Notes under the pieces: generated by a model | The model's database searches: none | The model's input: the letters and a program-made list of their open reading frames with translations, nothing else | Told to the model about the DNA's origin: nothing | Part shown: positions 26,642-34,957 of the stretch, one piece after another | Numbering within the stretch: the first letter of the stretch is position 1 | Layout: each line of letters opens with the position of its first letter | Translations under genes and position numbers: made by a program | Assembly (NCBI GenBank): GCA_014654705.1 | Contig: JACVZY010000051.1 | Span: forward strand, 1-64,000 | Length of the DNA stretch: 64,000 nucleotides | Source of the DNA: Ignavibacteria bacterium | Lineage (GTDB): Bacteria; Bacteroidota; Ignavibacteria; Kapaibacteriales; UBA4661 | Direction: 5' to 3'

Positions 26642-28183
26642 TTAGCGGCTAACAGTGAGCAGAACACTTTGCCGATAGCCGCCATTGGCTTGAAGTCTGC
26701 AAAGGTAGCAGCCCGGCGGCAGCGATTCGGTATTGATGATGAGGGATTGAGCACCCGCACTCTGGGTCTCACGCAGAGACAGAACGGTTTGACCGAGAAG
26801 ATTGACAACGTCGCAGGAAACATCGTTGCTGGCGGGAAGCGTGTAGTGAAGCGTTGCTTGGCTTGCACTGGGATTCGGTGAAATTTGCACACCGCCCTCA
26901 AACTGTCTTTCTGAGCGGTCGCTCACAGAAGTAAGAAGTCGCGAAAAGGGTACTAATGCCGGGTCGCCCAAGAGCGCAATACGGCGGATAAGGTCGTCTT
27001 GTGGCGTGATGCTGCTGGTGTAAAGCGCATTTTTTGCATTTAGAATAGCCGTGCCAACATCAATGCTTGCTGTGGTGGCCAATTCCTTGAAAAAGAGGCG
27101 AATAAAGGTATTATTCTCCGGATAGCTGGAGTACCCTGATGAAGCCACCGTCATCACGGCACCACCATTCTCCAGAAGCATCATTGCCTCCACGATGGAT
27201 GGTGTTTTGGGAGCATCATAGTTTTGGCTGCATCCGGCAGTAATCATCATGTATGGCTTGCCATTCCGCGCCAGATTATTCCCTACATCATCGGTGGTGA
27301 GTATCTTATATTTTGACCATAAGTCCGGCGAACCGTGCCCGTAATACATCACAATCGGTTGCCCGGCGCTCATTGCCGATGTTACCTGCCGTCGTGCATC
27401 AGGCTGTGGAGCGATTGTTTGGAAGTTCACAATGTTCATCGTCAGGGGTTTCCCGACATTATACCGCAAGTAGTTGTCTAGGAGAAAGACTTGATTGTCA
27501 AAAGCATCGTTATCTTCAGCGTCCAAAATGACGGTTGCGCGGGTGGAAAGATTGAAGCCGAGAGCATTACCACTTTCTTCAAAGAGCCGGATTTTTCCCA
27601 GTACCCGCCTGATTTCTGCCGATGTGCGCCCAGGTATGCGCCCGATTGCCGCTTGTGGTCGGGTATTGAAGTCCTCGCGGTATTTGTTGACAATATACCA
27701 TTCGTCCATCGGGATAGAATCTTCGTAGTAGCTGTACGGAGGGCGCGTGAAGAGGTCAATCGTTACCTTCGCACGATATGCCGGCAAAAGGTTCGTGCTA
27801 CCGACAAGCATAATGCGCGAGGGGCGGGGTTCAGCCCAAAATTGCAGTGTATAACTCAGGAAAGCGCGGATAGCTTCTGCTTGGGACTGCGGTCGGTTTT
27901 TAACTTCTTCACCAAATTCTTTGTTAATTTCTTCGAGAGTTACAATACGAGTGCGGAGCGCCCGATGTGTCCATGAAGCGCTTGAGCGCCATGCGGCGTG
28001 TGCTTGAAGATCGCCCACAAACTGAGACGGCGTAACGATGAGATAATCAAAGCGGTTGCTGTTGCTGCGGAGTGGCTCGACGGTGGATTGAGCTTCAAGA
28101 GAGTAGTTTTGCAGAGCCAAAAATAAGAATAACGACGACAAAAGTGCCCGCGAGGAGCGGCAAAGAAGAAGCAGGTATTGCAT
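26642..28183 (-). CDS. C25 family (gingipain-like) cysteine peptidase with T9SS sorting domain
   Basis: A 513-residue exported peptidase. It has a signal peptide (ending YSLEAQ), a caspase-fold catalytic region, and a C-terminal type A T9SS domain (ISPNPSASQATLHY, then VVNLLGQTVLSL, then LPPGCYLCRLQANGG). The catalytic dyad of the C25 family is in place: His283 in YYGHGSPD and Cys318 in TAGCSQN, 35 residues apart, close to the 33 of gingipain R. The segment KNALYTSS...RRIALLGDPAL is the usual C25 C-terminal part. It is shorter than gingipains and lacks hemagglutinin repeats. It is divergent from the GldL/GldM-like pair. Cleavage specificity is unknown. Confidence 0.87.
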   Translation of the reverse strand: MQYLLLLCRSSRALLSSLFLFLALQNYSLEAQSTVEPLRSNSNRFDYLIVTPSQFVGDLQAHAAWRSSASWTHRALRTRIVTLEEINKEFGEEVKNRPQSQAEAIRAFLSYTLQFWAEPRPSRIMLVGSTNLLPAYRAKVTIDLFTRPPYSYYEDSIPMDEWYIVNKYREDFNTRPQAAIGRIPGRTSAEIRRVLGKIRLFEESGNALGFNLSTRATVILDAEDNDAFDNQVFLLDNYLRYNVGKPLTMNIVNFQTIAPQPDARRQVTSAMSAGQPIVMYYGHGSPDLWSKYKILTTDDVGNNLARNGKPYMMITAGCSQNYDAPKTPSIVEAMMLLENGGAVMTVASSGYSSYPENNTFIRLFFKELATTASIDVGTAILNAKNALYTSSITPQDDLIRRIALLGDPALVPFSRLLTSVSDRSERQFEGGVQISPNPSASQATLHYTLPASNDVSCDVVNLLGQTVLSLRETQSAGAQSLIINTESLPPGCYLCRLQANGGYRQSVLLTVSR

Positions 28184-28412
28184 ACAAAAACAATTCGATA
28201 ATTGAAAAAGCGCATCAAACAACATCAACAGATAAGCCATAAATTTACGGAAAAAAGTGCAGACTGAAGCAAAGAATTATCACAGCCGTTGATGTTTGGG
28301 TTGAAATTTGTATTTTGGCTCGTATTTTGCGAGGAGAAATCACGGCTATTGCTTTGTATTGATTTATTTCGTTGTTTACCAAACTCTTGACTTTTGCGTT
28401 TTTTTTATCTCT

Positions 28413-29207
28413 ATGGAACAGATTCAAACACTTTCAACGCTGCGCGGTCGCGTCGTTTTGCGCGATATTGTTCGCGAATTGCGCTACGAAAAACAAGTAA
28501 GCAGTCTTACAACGTTGCTCACGTGCTGGCGGCTCTGTGCCTTCGAGCGCGATGTTTATCGGTATAGCAAACGCCAAGTAACTGTTATTCACACGTTGGG
28601 ACTCTTTCGTGGTACATCCTTGTGGTTGCAAGAGGTTGTCAATCGCTTCTATTTTTCGACTATCAATTCATTGGTATATCTCGGAGCCGCTATTTTGCTG
28701 GTACTCGTCAGTGGCTATCGCTTCACCGACCGGGTAGATACACGCTTGGTACTGAGTGGAGTGGGGCTGGAAGCACTGATGCTTCTTATTCTTTTTGTGG
28801 TTATGTTCTTTTCGCCGTCGGACGATATTGAAATGGAAGAGCAGAGCGGTGAGAACGAAGAATCAAGCGAAATTCGTGAGCTTATTAGCGAAATCGGCGA
28901 TATTTCGACCGACTACGCCGGCGCCGGGGCAAGGCTAGAAAACGTGGTCACTGCATTATCGGATATAACGGCGCGGCAGGACGAACTTCTCGGTGCAGTC
29001 AACGACGTTGCCCGTGCTGTTTCCTTCGCAGCGCACCCGCAGCCGGAATTTATTGAGACAATGCGGCAGACAAATCTTACCTTGCAAGCCTTTCACCTGA
29101 ACGTGCAAGCACTTGTGGAAGCTACACACACCCTACGCCGTGAAGAAATTCAACGAGCGGTGCGGGCGGAAGTAGAACGTATTCTGGAGCAGCGCGTTCG
29201 CTTGTAG
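28413..29207 (+). CDS. Putative GldL/PorL-like membrane protein
   Basis: A 264-residue inner-membrane protein of tentative assignment. Two adjacent TM helices lie at about 83-101 and 113-132, joined by a short polar loop. They are followed by an acidic stretch (SPSDDIEMEEQSGENEESSE) and a long helical cytoplasmic tail. This matches GldL, the stator-like T9SS motor subunit, including a glutamate inside the second helix (Glu120 in GVGLEALML) at the position of GldL's essential TM2 glutamate. The helix ends in a Phe-x-Pro pattern like GldL's. Tail helices such as FIETMRQTNLTLQAFHLNVQAL recall GldL's coiled coil. Against it: an extra 80 residues before TM1 and loss of GldL's TM1 Lys/His. The next gene looks like the GldM partner. 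Confidence 0.55.
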   Translation: MEQIQTLSTLRGRVVLRDIVRELRYEKQVSSLTTLLTCWRLCAFERDVYRYSKRQVTVIHTLGLFRGTSLWLQEVVNRFYFSTINSLVYLGAAILLVLVSGYRFTDRVDTRLVLSGVGLEALMLLILFVVMFFSPSDDIEMEEQSGENEESSEIRELISEIGDISTDYAGAGARLENVVTALSDITARQDELLGAVNDVARAVSFAAHPQPEFIETMRQTNLTLQAFHLNVQALVEATHTLRREEIQRAVRAEVERILEQRVRL

Positions 29208-29267
29208 CACATTCGGTTGTAGTACCAAAGCTCCTAGCAATTGAGGTTCATTTTTGAAAATGGAAAT

Positions 29268-30860
29268 ATGCTTTTCAAGCCCACGTCGAAGACATCCGAA
29301 CGAAAACGCCGCACACGGCGGCAAGTAGAGATTTATTTTGTTCTCTATCTTGCGGCGCTACTCTTGCTTTTACCTAATAAACGAGAACGTGCGCCGGAGT
29401 CCGACCCGTCGCTGGTGTATGAATTGCTGAAATCCCGCTTCATTATTGCAGCTGAACGCCCGACGATGAATTGTCAGCTACTCGTCATTGGCGATAGTGT
29501 GCGCGTCGTAACGTTGGATTCGGTTAACACCGTTTCCTCAAGCGGTGATGTGGGCGATGTGCATTACGAGTTCCGCGTGGAGGACGAAACGCAAGGGCAG
29601 GTGCTGACGATTTCTTCACAAACCCCGCAAGTTGGTATTTTTATGATGAAAGAAGACGCGCAGCGTAAACTTGCCGAATTTTTTTGGCAGCCAGCTCGCA
29701 ATGAGAGACGCAGTCGAACACTCAAGGTGTCCGTGATTGGCACGGCAAAACCCGTCATCCCTTCGACCATCACCCGTCCCGATGTTCGGGAGCGGCTTGT
29801 GCGGCTTTTGAACGAAGAAGACCGTTTCGATACAGCACGGACGGAATTTACGATTAACATTTCGTTTGTGGATGTCGGGCGCTCTATCGCGCTTAATAGC
29901 GTCAACATTGACAGCCTTGTGAATGCAGTACGCAGCTCCAGCGCTTCTCTCGCCTCCGGCTTCTCGCAGCCAATTTTTGTTACTAACCGCCAATTTGTAC
30001 CGCCACCGCCAGGTGAGTTTTCACTGTATGCCGTAAGCGATCGCGTAGAATGTTTACCCTTTCAGCAGTGGGAGAATCAAATCCGGGTCTATGGCATGAA
30101 CCTTCGCACCGAAGGACGCGGTGACCCAAAAGCAGAAATTCTGCGCACCGACCGCAATGATGGAACAGGCACGGCGAGTATAGCCGACGTGCGTGGCGAC
30201 CTTATCCGGGTAACGGGTACAGCGCCTACATCGGGGCTGATGACTATTCGCGTTATCGTTACACGAGCGGGTGATGGCAAACAAAATACGATTGATTTCC
30301 CCGTTCGCGCCACGCCAATTGCTGCACCCGACATTCCTCGCAGGATGTATGCCGGAGTGGGATACGAGTTCGACCCCAAACTACCATTTGTAACAAAGCA
30401 AGAACTCCGCGCCACGCTCTCGCTGGGCGGCAAAGAGCGCTCTGTAAGCCAGCAAGGTGAGAAATTTACCTTTTCCCCTGATGAAAGTGATATTGGCAAA
30501 ACATTTGCCTTTGAACGCTTCGTGGGCGGGAAGCGTGTTGGCGAGGTGTATTACGTGAAAGTGGAAGAATTTTCTGCACCTGAAATTGTTGAGGTCTTTT
30601 CGCAAGGAGCAGATGAATTTGTGCGAACACGTTGCTATGGACAAGTGAACGGCACGGACAACCGCGTGATACTGGAAGTAAAAGGAAATAATCTTAAAGC
30701 AACCGAGCGATATGGCGACCGCCGCAGTGAGCCGCCTGCAATCTTGCAGCTTTTCAAACTCAGCAGAGTGGAAAGCGGAAAGCCATACAACGCTACAATT
30801 CGCGCCATTGATAGCAAAGGAAGGGCTTCCATTGCTCGTTTCCTTGATGGCAAGGATTAG
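29268..30860 (+). CDS. Putative GldM/PorM-like protein, single TM and large periplasmic part
   Basis: A 530-residue protein. A basic start (SERKRRTRRQ) leads into one TM helix at about 20-38 (IYFVLYLAALLLLLP). About 490 periplasmic residues follow, mostly beta strands. Segments near 255-340, 345-430 and 430-530 look like successive Ig-like domains, for example FSLYAVSDRVECLPFQQWENQIRVYGMNL. The arrangement, an RQ-x-motif before one N-terminal helix and then stacked beta domains, is that of GldM, which spans the periplasm and couples the GldL motor to the T9SS outer ring. Sequence identity is clearly low and the helical D1 domain of GldM is not obvious. The start at 29268 is 60 nt after the GldL-like gene. 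Confidence 0.5.
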   Translation: MLFKPTSKTSERKRRTRRQVEIYFVLYLAALLLLLPNKRERAPESDPSLVYELLKSRFIIAAERPTMNCQLLVIGDSVRVVTLDSVNTVSSSGDVGDVHYEFRVEDETQGQVLTISSQTPQVGIFMMKEDAQRKLAEFFWQPARNERRSRTLKVSVIGTAKPVIPSTITRPDVRERLVRLLNEEDRFDTARTEFTINISFVDVGRSIALNSVNIDSLVNAVRSSSASLASGFSQPIFVTNRQFVPPPPGEFSLYAVSDRVECLPFQQWENQIRVYGMNLRTEGRGDPKAEILRTDRNDGTGTASIADVRGDLIRVTGTAPTSGLMTIRVIVTRAGDGKQNTIDFPVRATPIAAPDIPRRMYAGVGYEFDPKLPFVTKQELRATLSLGGKERSVSQQGEKFTFSPDESDIGKTFAFERFVGGKRVGEVYYVKVEEFSAPEIVEVFSQGADEFVRTRCYGQVNGTDNRVILEVKGNNLKATERYGDRRSEPPAILQLFKLSRVESGKPYNATIRAIDSKGRASIARFLDGKD

Positions 30861-30894
30861 CAGCCTACGTTCAGTAAGCCACTTCTGATTCGGT

Positions 30895-31512
30895 CTATGG
30901 AAATATTCTTGTCCCGTTTGTTTGAAGTTGATAGCGAAACGCATAATAGCGCGTTTGAGCTGTGATGCTGGGCGTAGCCATGTCTTTGTAGTAGCTTTGT
31001 ATTTCTAACTTTGCATATTTTGTGCCATCGGCAGTTCGCACAACAAGCACAACATCCTTAATGGGAGTAATCGTAGTGCCACCATACGAATACCATCCTT
31101 CGCCGCTTTTAGCTGTCAGTGCAAGGTTATCTTCCGCATCATCAGTGCGGTAGCCGCTTGCAGGCGCTTCTGTGAGTGCATCATATTTTTGGTTCGTGAG
31201 GCGCACCATTCCGCCCTGTCCCGTGCGAATTTTCCCACCGTTGACAATAATTGTTGTCTTACGGAATCCAATATCCCATTTGGTCGTCGCTGAATCGCTA
31301 TTGGGGATGATAGTTTGGGTCTGCAAGTTCAGAAGCGTAAAACGGTCTTCCGAGTCAGCGTTAAGGTTTTTGACCGATACTACCGCGCCACTTGTCGAAA
31401 ATTCTGCTGTTGGCAAAGAGCCGTCATTTGGTTGCCGGCAAGCAGTAAAAAAGCTGGAAACGCAAATGAGCACACTTACTGCGTAACTCTTTATTTTGGG
31501 ATTCGCTGTCAT
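30895..31512 (-). CDS. HmuY-like lipoprotein
   Basis: A 205-residue lipoprotein: the signal peptide ends SFFTACRQ, with the cysteine as lipid anchor. The body follows the HmuY fold plan. It runs DRFTLLNLQTQTIIPNSDSATTKWDIGFRKTTIIVNGG, then a GQGGMVRLTNQKYDAL segment, WYSYGGTTITPIKDVVLVVRTADGTKYAKLEIQSYY, and finally FRYQLQTNGTRIF. HmuY of Porphyromonas gingivalis is a cell-surface heme-binding lipoprotein. The family is broad, and the axial histidines of HmuY are not evident here, so heme binding is a guess. It converges with the GldM-like gene. A possible promoter (TAATTTTG on the minus strand at 31579-31586) lies about 65 nt upstream. Confidence 0.75.
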   Translation of the reverse strand: MTANPKIKSYAVSVLICVSSFFTACRQPNDGSLPTAEFSTSGAVVSVKNLNADSEDRFTLLNLQTQTIIPNSDSATTKWDIGFRKTTIIVNGGKIRTGQGGMVRLTNQKYDALTEAPASGYRTDDAEDNLALTAKSGEGWYSYGGTTITPIKDVVLVVRTADGTKYAKLEIQSYYKDMATPSITAQTRYYAFRYQLQTNGTRIFP

Positions 31513-31738
31513 GGTTGTAGAGAAAATATGGGTGAAATTCGACTTTAGTATTTGCTTTTGCTAGAATGATAATTCGGGCAAAATTAGAAAAAGTTTTTTA
31601 ATTGTAAAAACACTATATGCAAAAACACAAAATAGTTACACCGACAGAGTGAATTTTGATTGCCTGCCTACGCAGTTGTGGCTAAATTGCGTGGGTAGCA
31701 TCAGCAATTTTTCTTTTCTCAACCATTCCTTTTTCCAA

Positions 31739-32521
31739 ATGTACTGGCGTATCTGGCTTTCCTTTTTCACCAACTGCCTTTCCCGCGAAATGGAATATCG
31801 TGGGCATCTTTTTATGCAGTTTATGGTGGATATGGTCTGGTATGGTGTTCAGATCGGGCTTTTCGAGGTGATTTATCTGCACACGCCCTCCGTCGCAGGT
31901 TTCTCGCGGGCGGAGATGCTGGTCTTTTTGGGAACAGTCTTCGTTACTGATGCCGTTAATATGATGTTGTTTTCTCATAATTTTTGGCACTTCCCTGAAT
32001 ATGTTCGCACTGGCGAACTTGACTTTTTTCTCACAAAGCCAGCATCGACCTTCTTTTTGACGTGTTTTCGTTATATTAATATTGCCGCAATAGCGAATTT
32101 TGGTTTCGGCTTGGGCTTTTTGCTTTATGCGCTGCATCTTACTGCTTTTACGCCGCCATTGCTGAATGTGGTATTGTTTGTTATTCTCTGTTTCACGGGA
32201 CTGTGCATCAATGTTGCCGTGCAGACTTTTTTTGCCGCACTATCTATTTGGACGGTCTCAGGTGAGGGCATTCAGTATCTTTACCACAATCTGTTTAGCT
32301 TTGCCTCACGTCCTGATGCGGTGTACAAGGGCTATATGCGCAGGGCGCTTCTCTATGTTTTTCCGCTTGCGCTTGTCGCTTCTATTCCGGCACGAGCGCT
32401 TATGGGCACACTGGATATATCGCTTATGCTCTGGAGCGTTTGCGCAGGCGGGCTGTTCTTGTGGTCTGCGCTTGTTTTTTTTAGTTGGGCGCTTTCCCAT
32501 TATTCCGGCGCAAGCAGCTAA
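31739..32521 (+). CDS. ABC-2 family permease
   Basis: A 260-residue membrane protein with six hydrophobic helices. It starts YWRIWLSFFTNCLSREMEYRGHLFMQFMVDMVWYGVQ and has the central EYVRTGELDFFLTKPASTFF segment typical of the ABC-2 membrane family PF06182. These permeases usually come as two different subunits with a separate ATPase; neither partner is beside this gene, so they must lie elsewhere. Substrate unknown. The start at 31739 removes a leader of about 30 residues that lacks family similarity. The stop codon lies inside a 16-bp tandem repeat. Confidence 0.8.
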   Translation: MYWRIWLSFFTNCLSREMEYRGHLFMQFMVDMVWYGVQIGLFEVIYLHTPSVAGFSRAEMLVFLGTVFVTDAVNMMLFSHNFWHFPEYVRTGELDFFLTKPASTFFLTCFRYINIAAIANFGFGLGFLLYALHLTAFTPPLLNVVLFVILCFTGLCINVAVQTFFAALSIWTVSGEGIQYLYHNLFSFASRPDAVYKGYMRRALLYVFPLALVASIPARALMGTLDISLMLWSVCAGGLFLWSALVFFSWALSHYSGASS

Positions 32522-32553
32522 AAGCAAAAACAGCTAAGAGCAAAAACAGCTAA
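32515..32553. repeat. 16-bp tandem repeat across the stop codon of the ABC-2 permease
   Basis: CAGCTAAAAGCAAAAA (32515-32530) is followed by CAGCTAAGAGCAAAAA (32531-32546) and a partial third copy (32547-32553). The first unit contains the TAA stop. Slippage here would not change the protein, since the first unit already ends the frame. Confidence 0.8.
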
Positions 32554-32594
32554 TTTTCAAGCAACCATAGACATAATTTCGACTTCAAGACCAG

Positions 32595-33104
32595 ATGAAA
32601 AACCTCGTTCTTATCGGCTTTCGCGGCACGGGCAAATCAACCTTGTCGCAAGAACTCTCACAGAGGCTCAGGCGCAAGCGTATCTCTACGGATGAAGTAG
32701 CAACAGAACGCGCTGGAATGAGCATCAGCGATTTTGTATCACAGCACGGCTGGGCGGAATTTCGGCGCATAGAAGCTGAATGTATTGCAGCTTTGCGCGG
32801 CAGCGAGAACCTTATCATCGACTCCGGCGGTGGCGTGGTGGAGAATCCTGAAAACATGAGCTTTTTAGGTGAGAACAGCGTTATTGTCTGGGTTCATGCT
32901 TCGCTGGAGGATGTTCTCAAGCGACTTATGGGTAATGTCCACGATGCGCAGCGCCCTTTACTCTCGCAAGGTGATTTTAGAACAGACATTACGGAAAATT
33001 ATATCCGCCGCGAGCCGATGTACAAGCGCTACGCAGCCTTTACTGTCAACACCTCCACACACACGATTGAGGAATGTTGTGCGGCGATAGAAAAAATACT
33101 TTGA
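32595..33104 (+). CDS. aroK: Shikimate kinase
   Basis: A 169-residue kinase that phosphorylates shikimate at the 3-hydroxyl in the pathway to chorismate. Walker A GFRGTGKST is at 8-16, the shikimate-binding Asp is in RISTDEVA, and the SGGGVV motif and the lid arginine in AQRPLL are all present. Length is normal. It lies 73 nt after an ABC-2 permease gene and converges with the next gene (47-nt gap). The same pathway's aroC is about 7 kb away. Confidence 0.95.
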   Translation: MKNLVLIGFRGTGKSTLSQELSQRLRRKRISTDEVATERAGMSISDFVSQHGWAEFRRIEAECIAALRGSENLIIDSGGGVVENPENMSFLGENSVIVWVHASLEDVLKRLMGNVHDAQRPLLSQGDFRTDITENYIRREPMYKRYAAFTVNTSTHTIEECCAAIEKIL

Positions 33105-33151
33105 ATGGATGCCTTGAACGTTCTCATTGATGCAGTAAGCGTCTTAATGAA

Positions 33152-33862
33152 CTACACCAAAAGTCCAAGAATGCTGCTCTGCACGGATGCCCCCAATGCC
33201 ATAATCATTCCCCAGAGCACAATACCGGTGCTGAGTGGAATCGAAAAATTGTCGTCCATGTGCAATCGGATAGATGCTGCCTCCACAATACCGCCGATGA
33301 AGGTCGCCACCATTGCCGTAGCCGCATATTGCCATGGTGCTTGTGTGAGCGCCCACACTACACCCACGACGAGCCACGATGAAATCCAGAACGCAGTTGT
33401 TCCTTCCAAACTTTTATCAAGAAATTTTCTCTTACCAAACTTTCGCCCGATAAGTGCTGATGAGATGTCGGAGACGATGAGCACCGCAAAGGCAGTAATA
33501 GCAACAATTTTGGGAAAAATAAGGACGCATAGCAACGCCGACAGCAACACATAGGTGGCGCCATTGAGCAAAATGCGTTGCTCGTCGAGTTCATGCTTGC
33601 GCATCATATTGCCAAAGATACGCCGCACAAGCCGCTCTAGAGGCGGTATCCAGTGCCGTGCTAGATCTATCGCTAAAACGGGCAGGAAAAGACAGGCTAA
33701 AATGACGATTGCCGTTTGTCGTGTGATAAACGCATAGATGATGGGAATGGAGAGGGAACAGAGGTGGATAAGTTTGCGAAAAATTTCTTGGCGATACGAG
33801 ATGTCGGCGCTTGGCATTTGCTGCTGTATTTGTGTCGGCGGTATTTGAGGATTTTTTTGCAT
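33152..33862 (-). CDS. Diacylglycerol/polyprenol kinase family protein (SEC59/DGK1/VTE5-like)
   Basis: A 236-residue membrane protein with about seven TM helices. The family's marks are RKLIHL near the N-terminus, DISSALIGRKFGKRKFLDKSLEGTTAFWIS in the middle and FIGGIVEAAS near the end. Members are CTP-dependent kinases acting on dolichol, diacylglycerol or phytol. Bacterial members are poorly studied, so the lipid substrate cannot be named. The start at 33862 gives a short Gln/Pro-rich N-terminus; the open frame reaches 33952. ispE is divergent on the other side of a 131-nt gap. Confidence 0.75.
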   Translation of the reverse strand: MQKNPQIPPTQIQQQMPSADISYRQEIFRKLIHLCSLSIPIIYAFITRQTAIVILACLFLPVLAIDLARHWIPPLERLVRRIFGNMMRKHELDEQRILLNGATYVLLSALLCVLIFPKIVAITAFAVLIVSDISSALIGRKFGKRKFLDKSLEGTTAFWISSWLVVGVVWALTQAPWQYAATAMVATFIGGIVEAASIRLHMDDNFSIPLSTGIVLWGMIMALGASVQSSILGLLV

Positions 33863-33993
33863 CTTTGTACATCTGTTGGTAAGCGTTGCTTTGGTAGCGT
33901 TGAACCATTCATTTGCCTCTTGTTGCGTCAAAAGGCTTTGTGCAAAATACAACCGAAAATTTGTAATTCGTCATTCTTAATTCATAATACATC

Positions 33994-34887
33994 ATGAATG
34001 CAGTCGGAACAGTTGCTCACGCGAAAATCAACCTTGGACTGGAAGTCCTGTACAAACGCCCCGACAATTATCACGAAATCAATACCGTGTTTGTCCGTGT
34101 TTCGCTTGCCGATACCGTTGTTATTGGCTCCAACGGCACAATGAATTCAATTTTTCTGGATTGCAAACCAGATTTAGGCATTCCCGATGAACAGAATCTC
34201 GCCTACAAAGCCATCAAAAAAGCGCACGAGATAGCACATGAAGGCGGCAAAATAGCCCTCCCCTCGCTGGCTATCACACTGCGCAAGCAAATTCCTTATG
34301 GTGGCGGTCTGGGTGGCGGAAGTTCCAATGCGGGAGCGGTCTTGCGGGCACTTCCATCGCTCTGGGGCAAAAAGGCACTTTCGGACGAGCACCTGCTCAA
34401 TGTAGCGGTCAGCGTCGGCAGCGACGTACCTTTTTTTATGGAAAACATGGACTGTGCTTTGGGTTCAGGACGGGGTGAAACACTCAAGCCCGTGTCAGTG
34501 CGGATGCCGTATTATGTGGTGATTGTTTCGCCGAGCATTCGTATTCTTACGGCGTGGGCGTACAATGCTCTTCAGCGTGGCTCCAAGACGGAAGAGAAGC
34601 GCACGCCGACAAACTATGCGGAACTTTTGGAAGACGCTATTTCGTCGCCTAATATCCTCCGCCAACACTTCATAAACGATTTTGAAGAGCCTGTTTTTGC
34701 TGAATATCCCGTCATTGGCGGTATCAAGCAGCACCTTTACGAAGCGGGCGCAATGTTTGCCCTCATGAGCGGGAGCGGCTCGTCAGTCTTTGGGCTATTC
34801 AAAACGAACACGGAAGCCGAAGCGGTAGCAGCATCCATGCAAGAACGCTTCGAGGGGAGTACAACCTTTGTCTGCAAGCCGTTGTAA
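33994..34887 (+). CDS. ispE: 4-diphosphocytidyl-2-C-methyl-D-erythritol kinase
   Basis: A 297-residue GHMP kinase of the non-mevalonate isoprenoid pathway, phosphorylating the 2-hydroxyl of CDP-methylerythritol. The N-terminal AKINLGLEVLYKRPDNYHEI motif is recognisable, with Asn where most have Gly in RPDGYHE. The ATP-binding PYGGGLGGGSSNAGAVL and the C-terminal MSGSGSSVFGLF glycine loop are complete. Length is slightly above average. It would feed isoprenoids to the phytoene/squalene synthase at 42.6 kb. A SulP transporter follows after 70 nt. Confidence 0.95.
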   Translation: MNAVGTVAHAKINLGLEVLYKRPDNYHEINTVFVRVSLADTVVIGSNGTMNSIFLDCKPDLGIPDEQNLAYKAIKKAHEIAHEGGKIALPSLAITLRKQIPYGGGLGGGSSNAGAVLRALPSLWGKKALSDEHLLNVAVSVGSDVPFFMENMDCALGSGRGETLKPVSVRMPYYVVIVSPSIRILTAWAYNALQRGSKTEEKRTPTNYAELLEDAISSPNILRQHFINDFEEPVFAEYPVIGGIKQHLYEAGAMFALMSGSGSSVFGLFKTNTEAEAVAASMQERFEGSTTFVCKPL

Positions 34888-34957
34888 GTAAGTAATTCAA
34901 AAGAACCAAACAAACGACCATTTATTTTATCCCGCCTTGATTTGGATGTGAGAATAT

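Noticed and set aside
26398-26652. An 84-codon plus-strand frame in the gap after panC
   Set aside because: It consists of the palindromic repeats B and D and has no protein-like composition.
28295-28329. Possible promoter for the GldL-like gene (TTTG with TATTTTG repeats)
   Set aside because: The -7 copies lack one T of TAnnTTTG and spacings are 12 or 24 nt, outside the 19-21 range.
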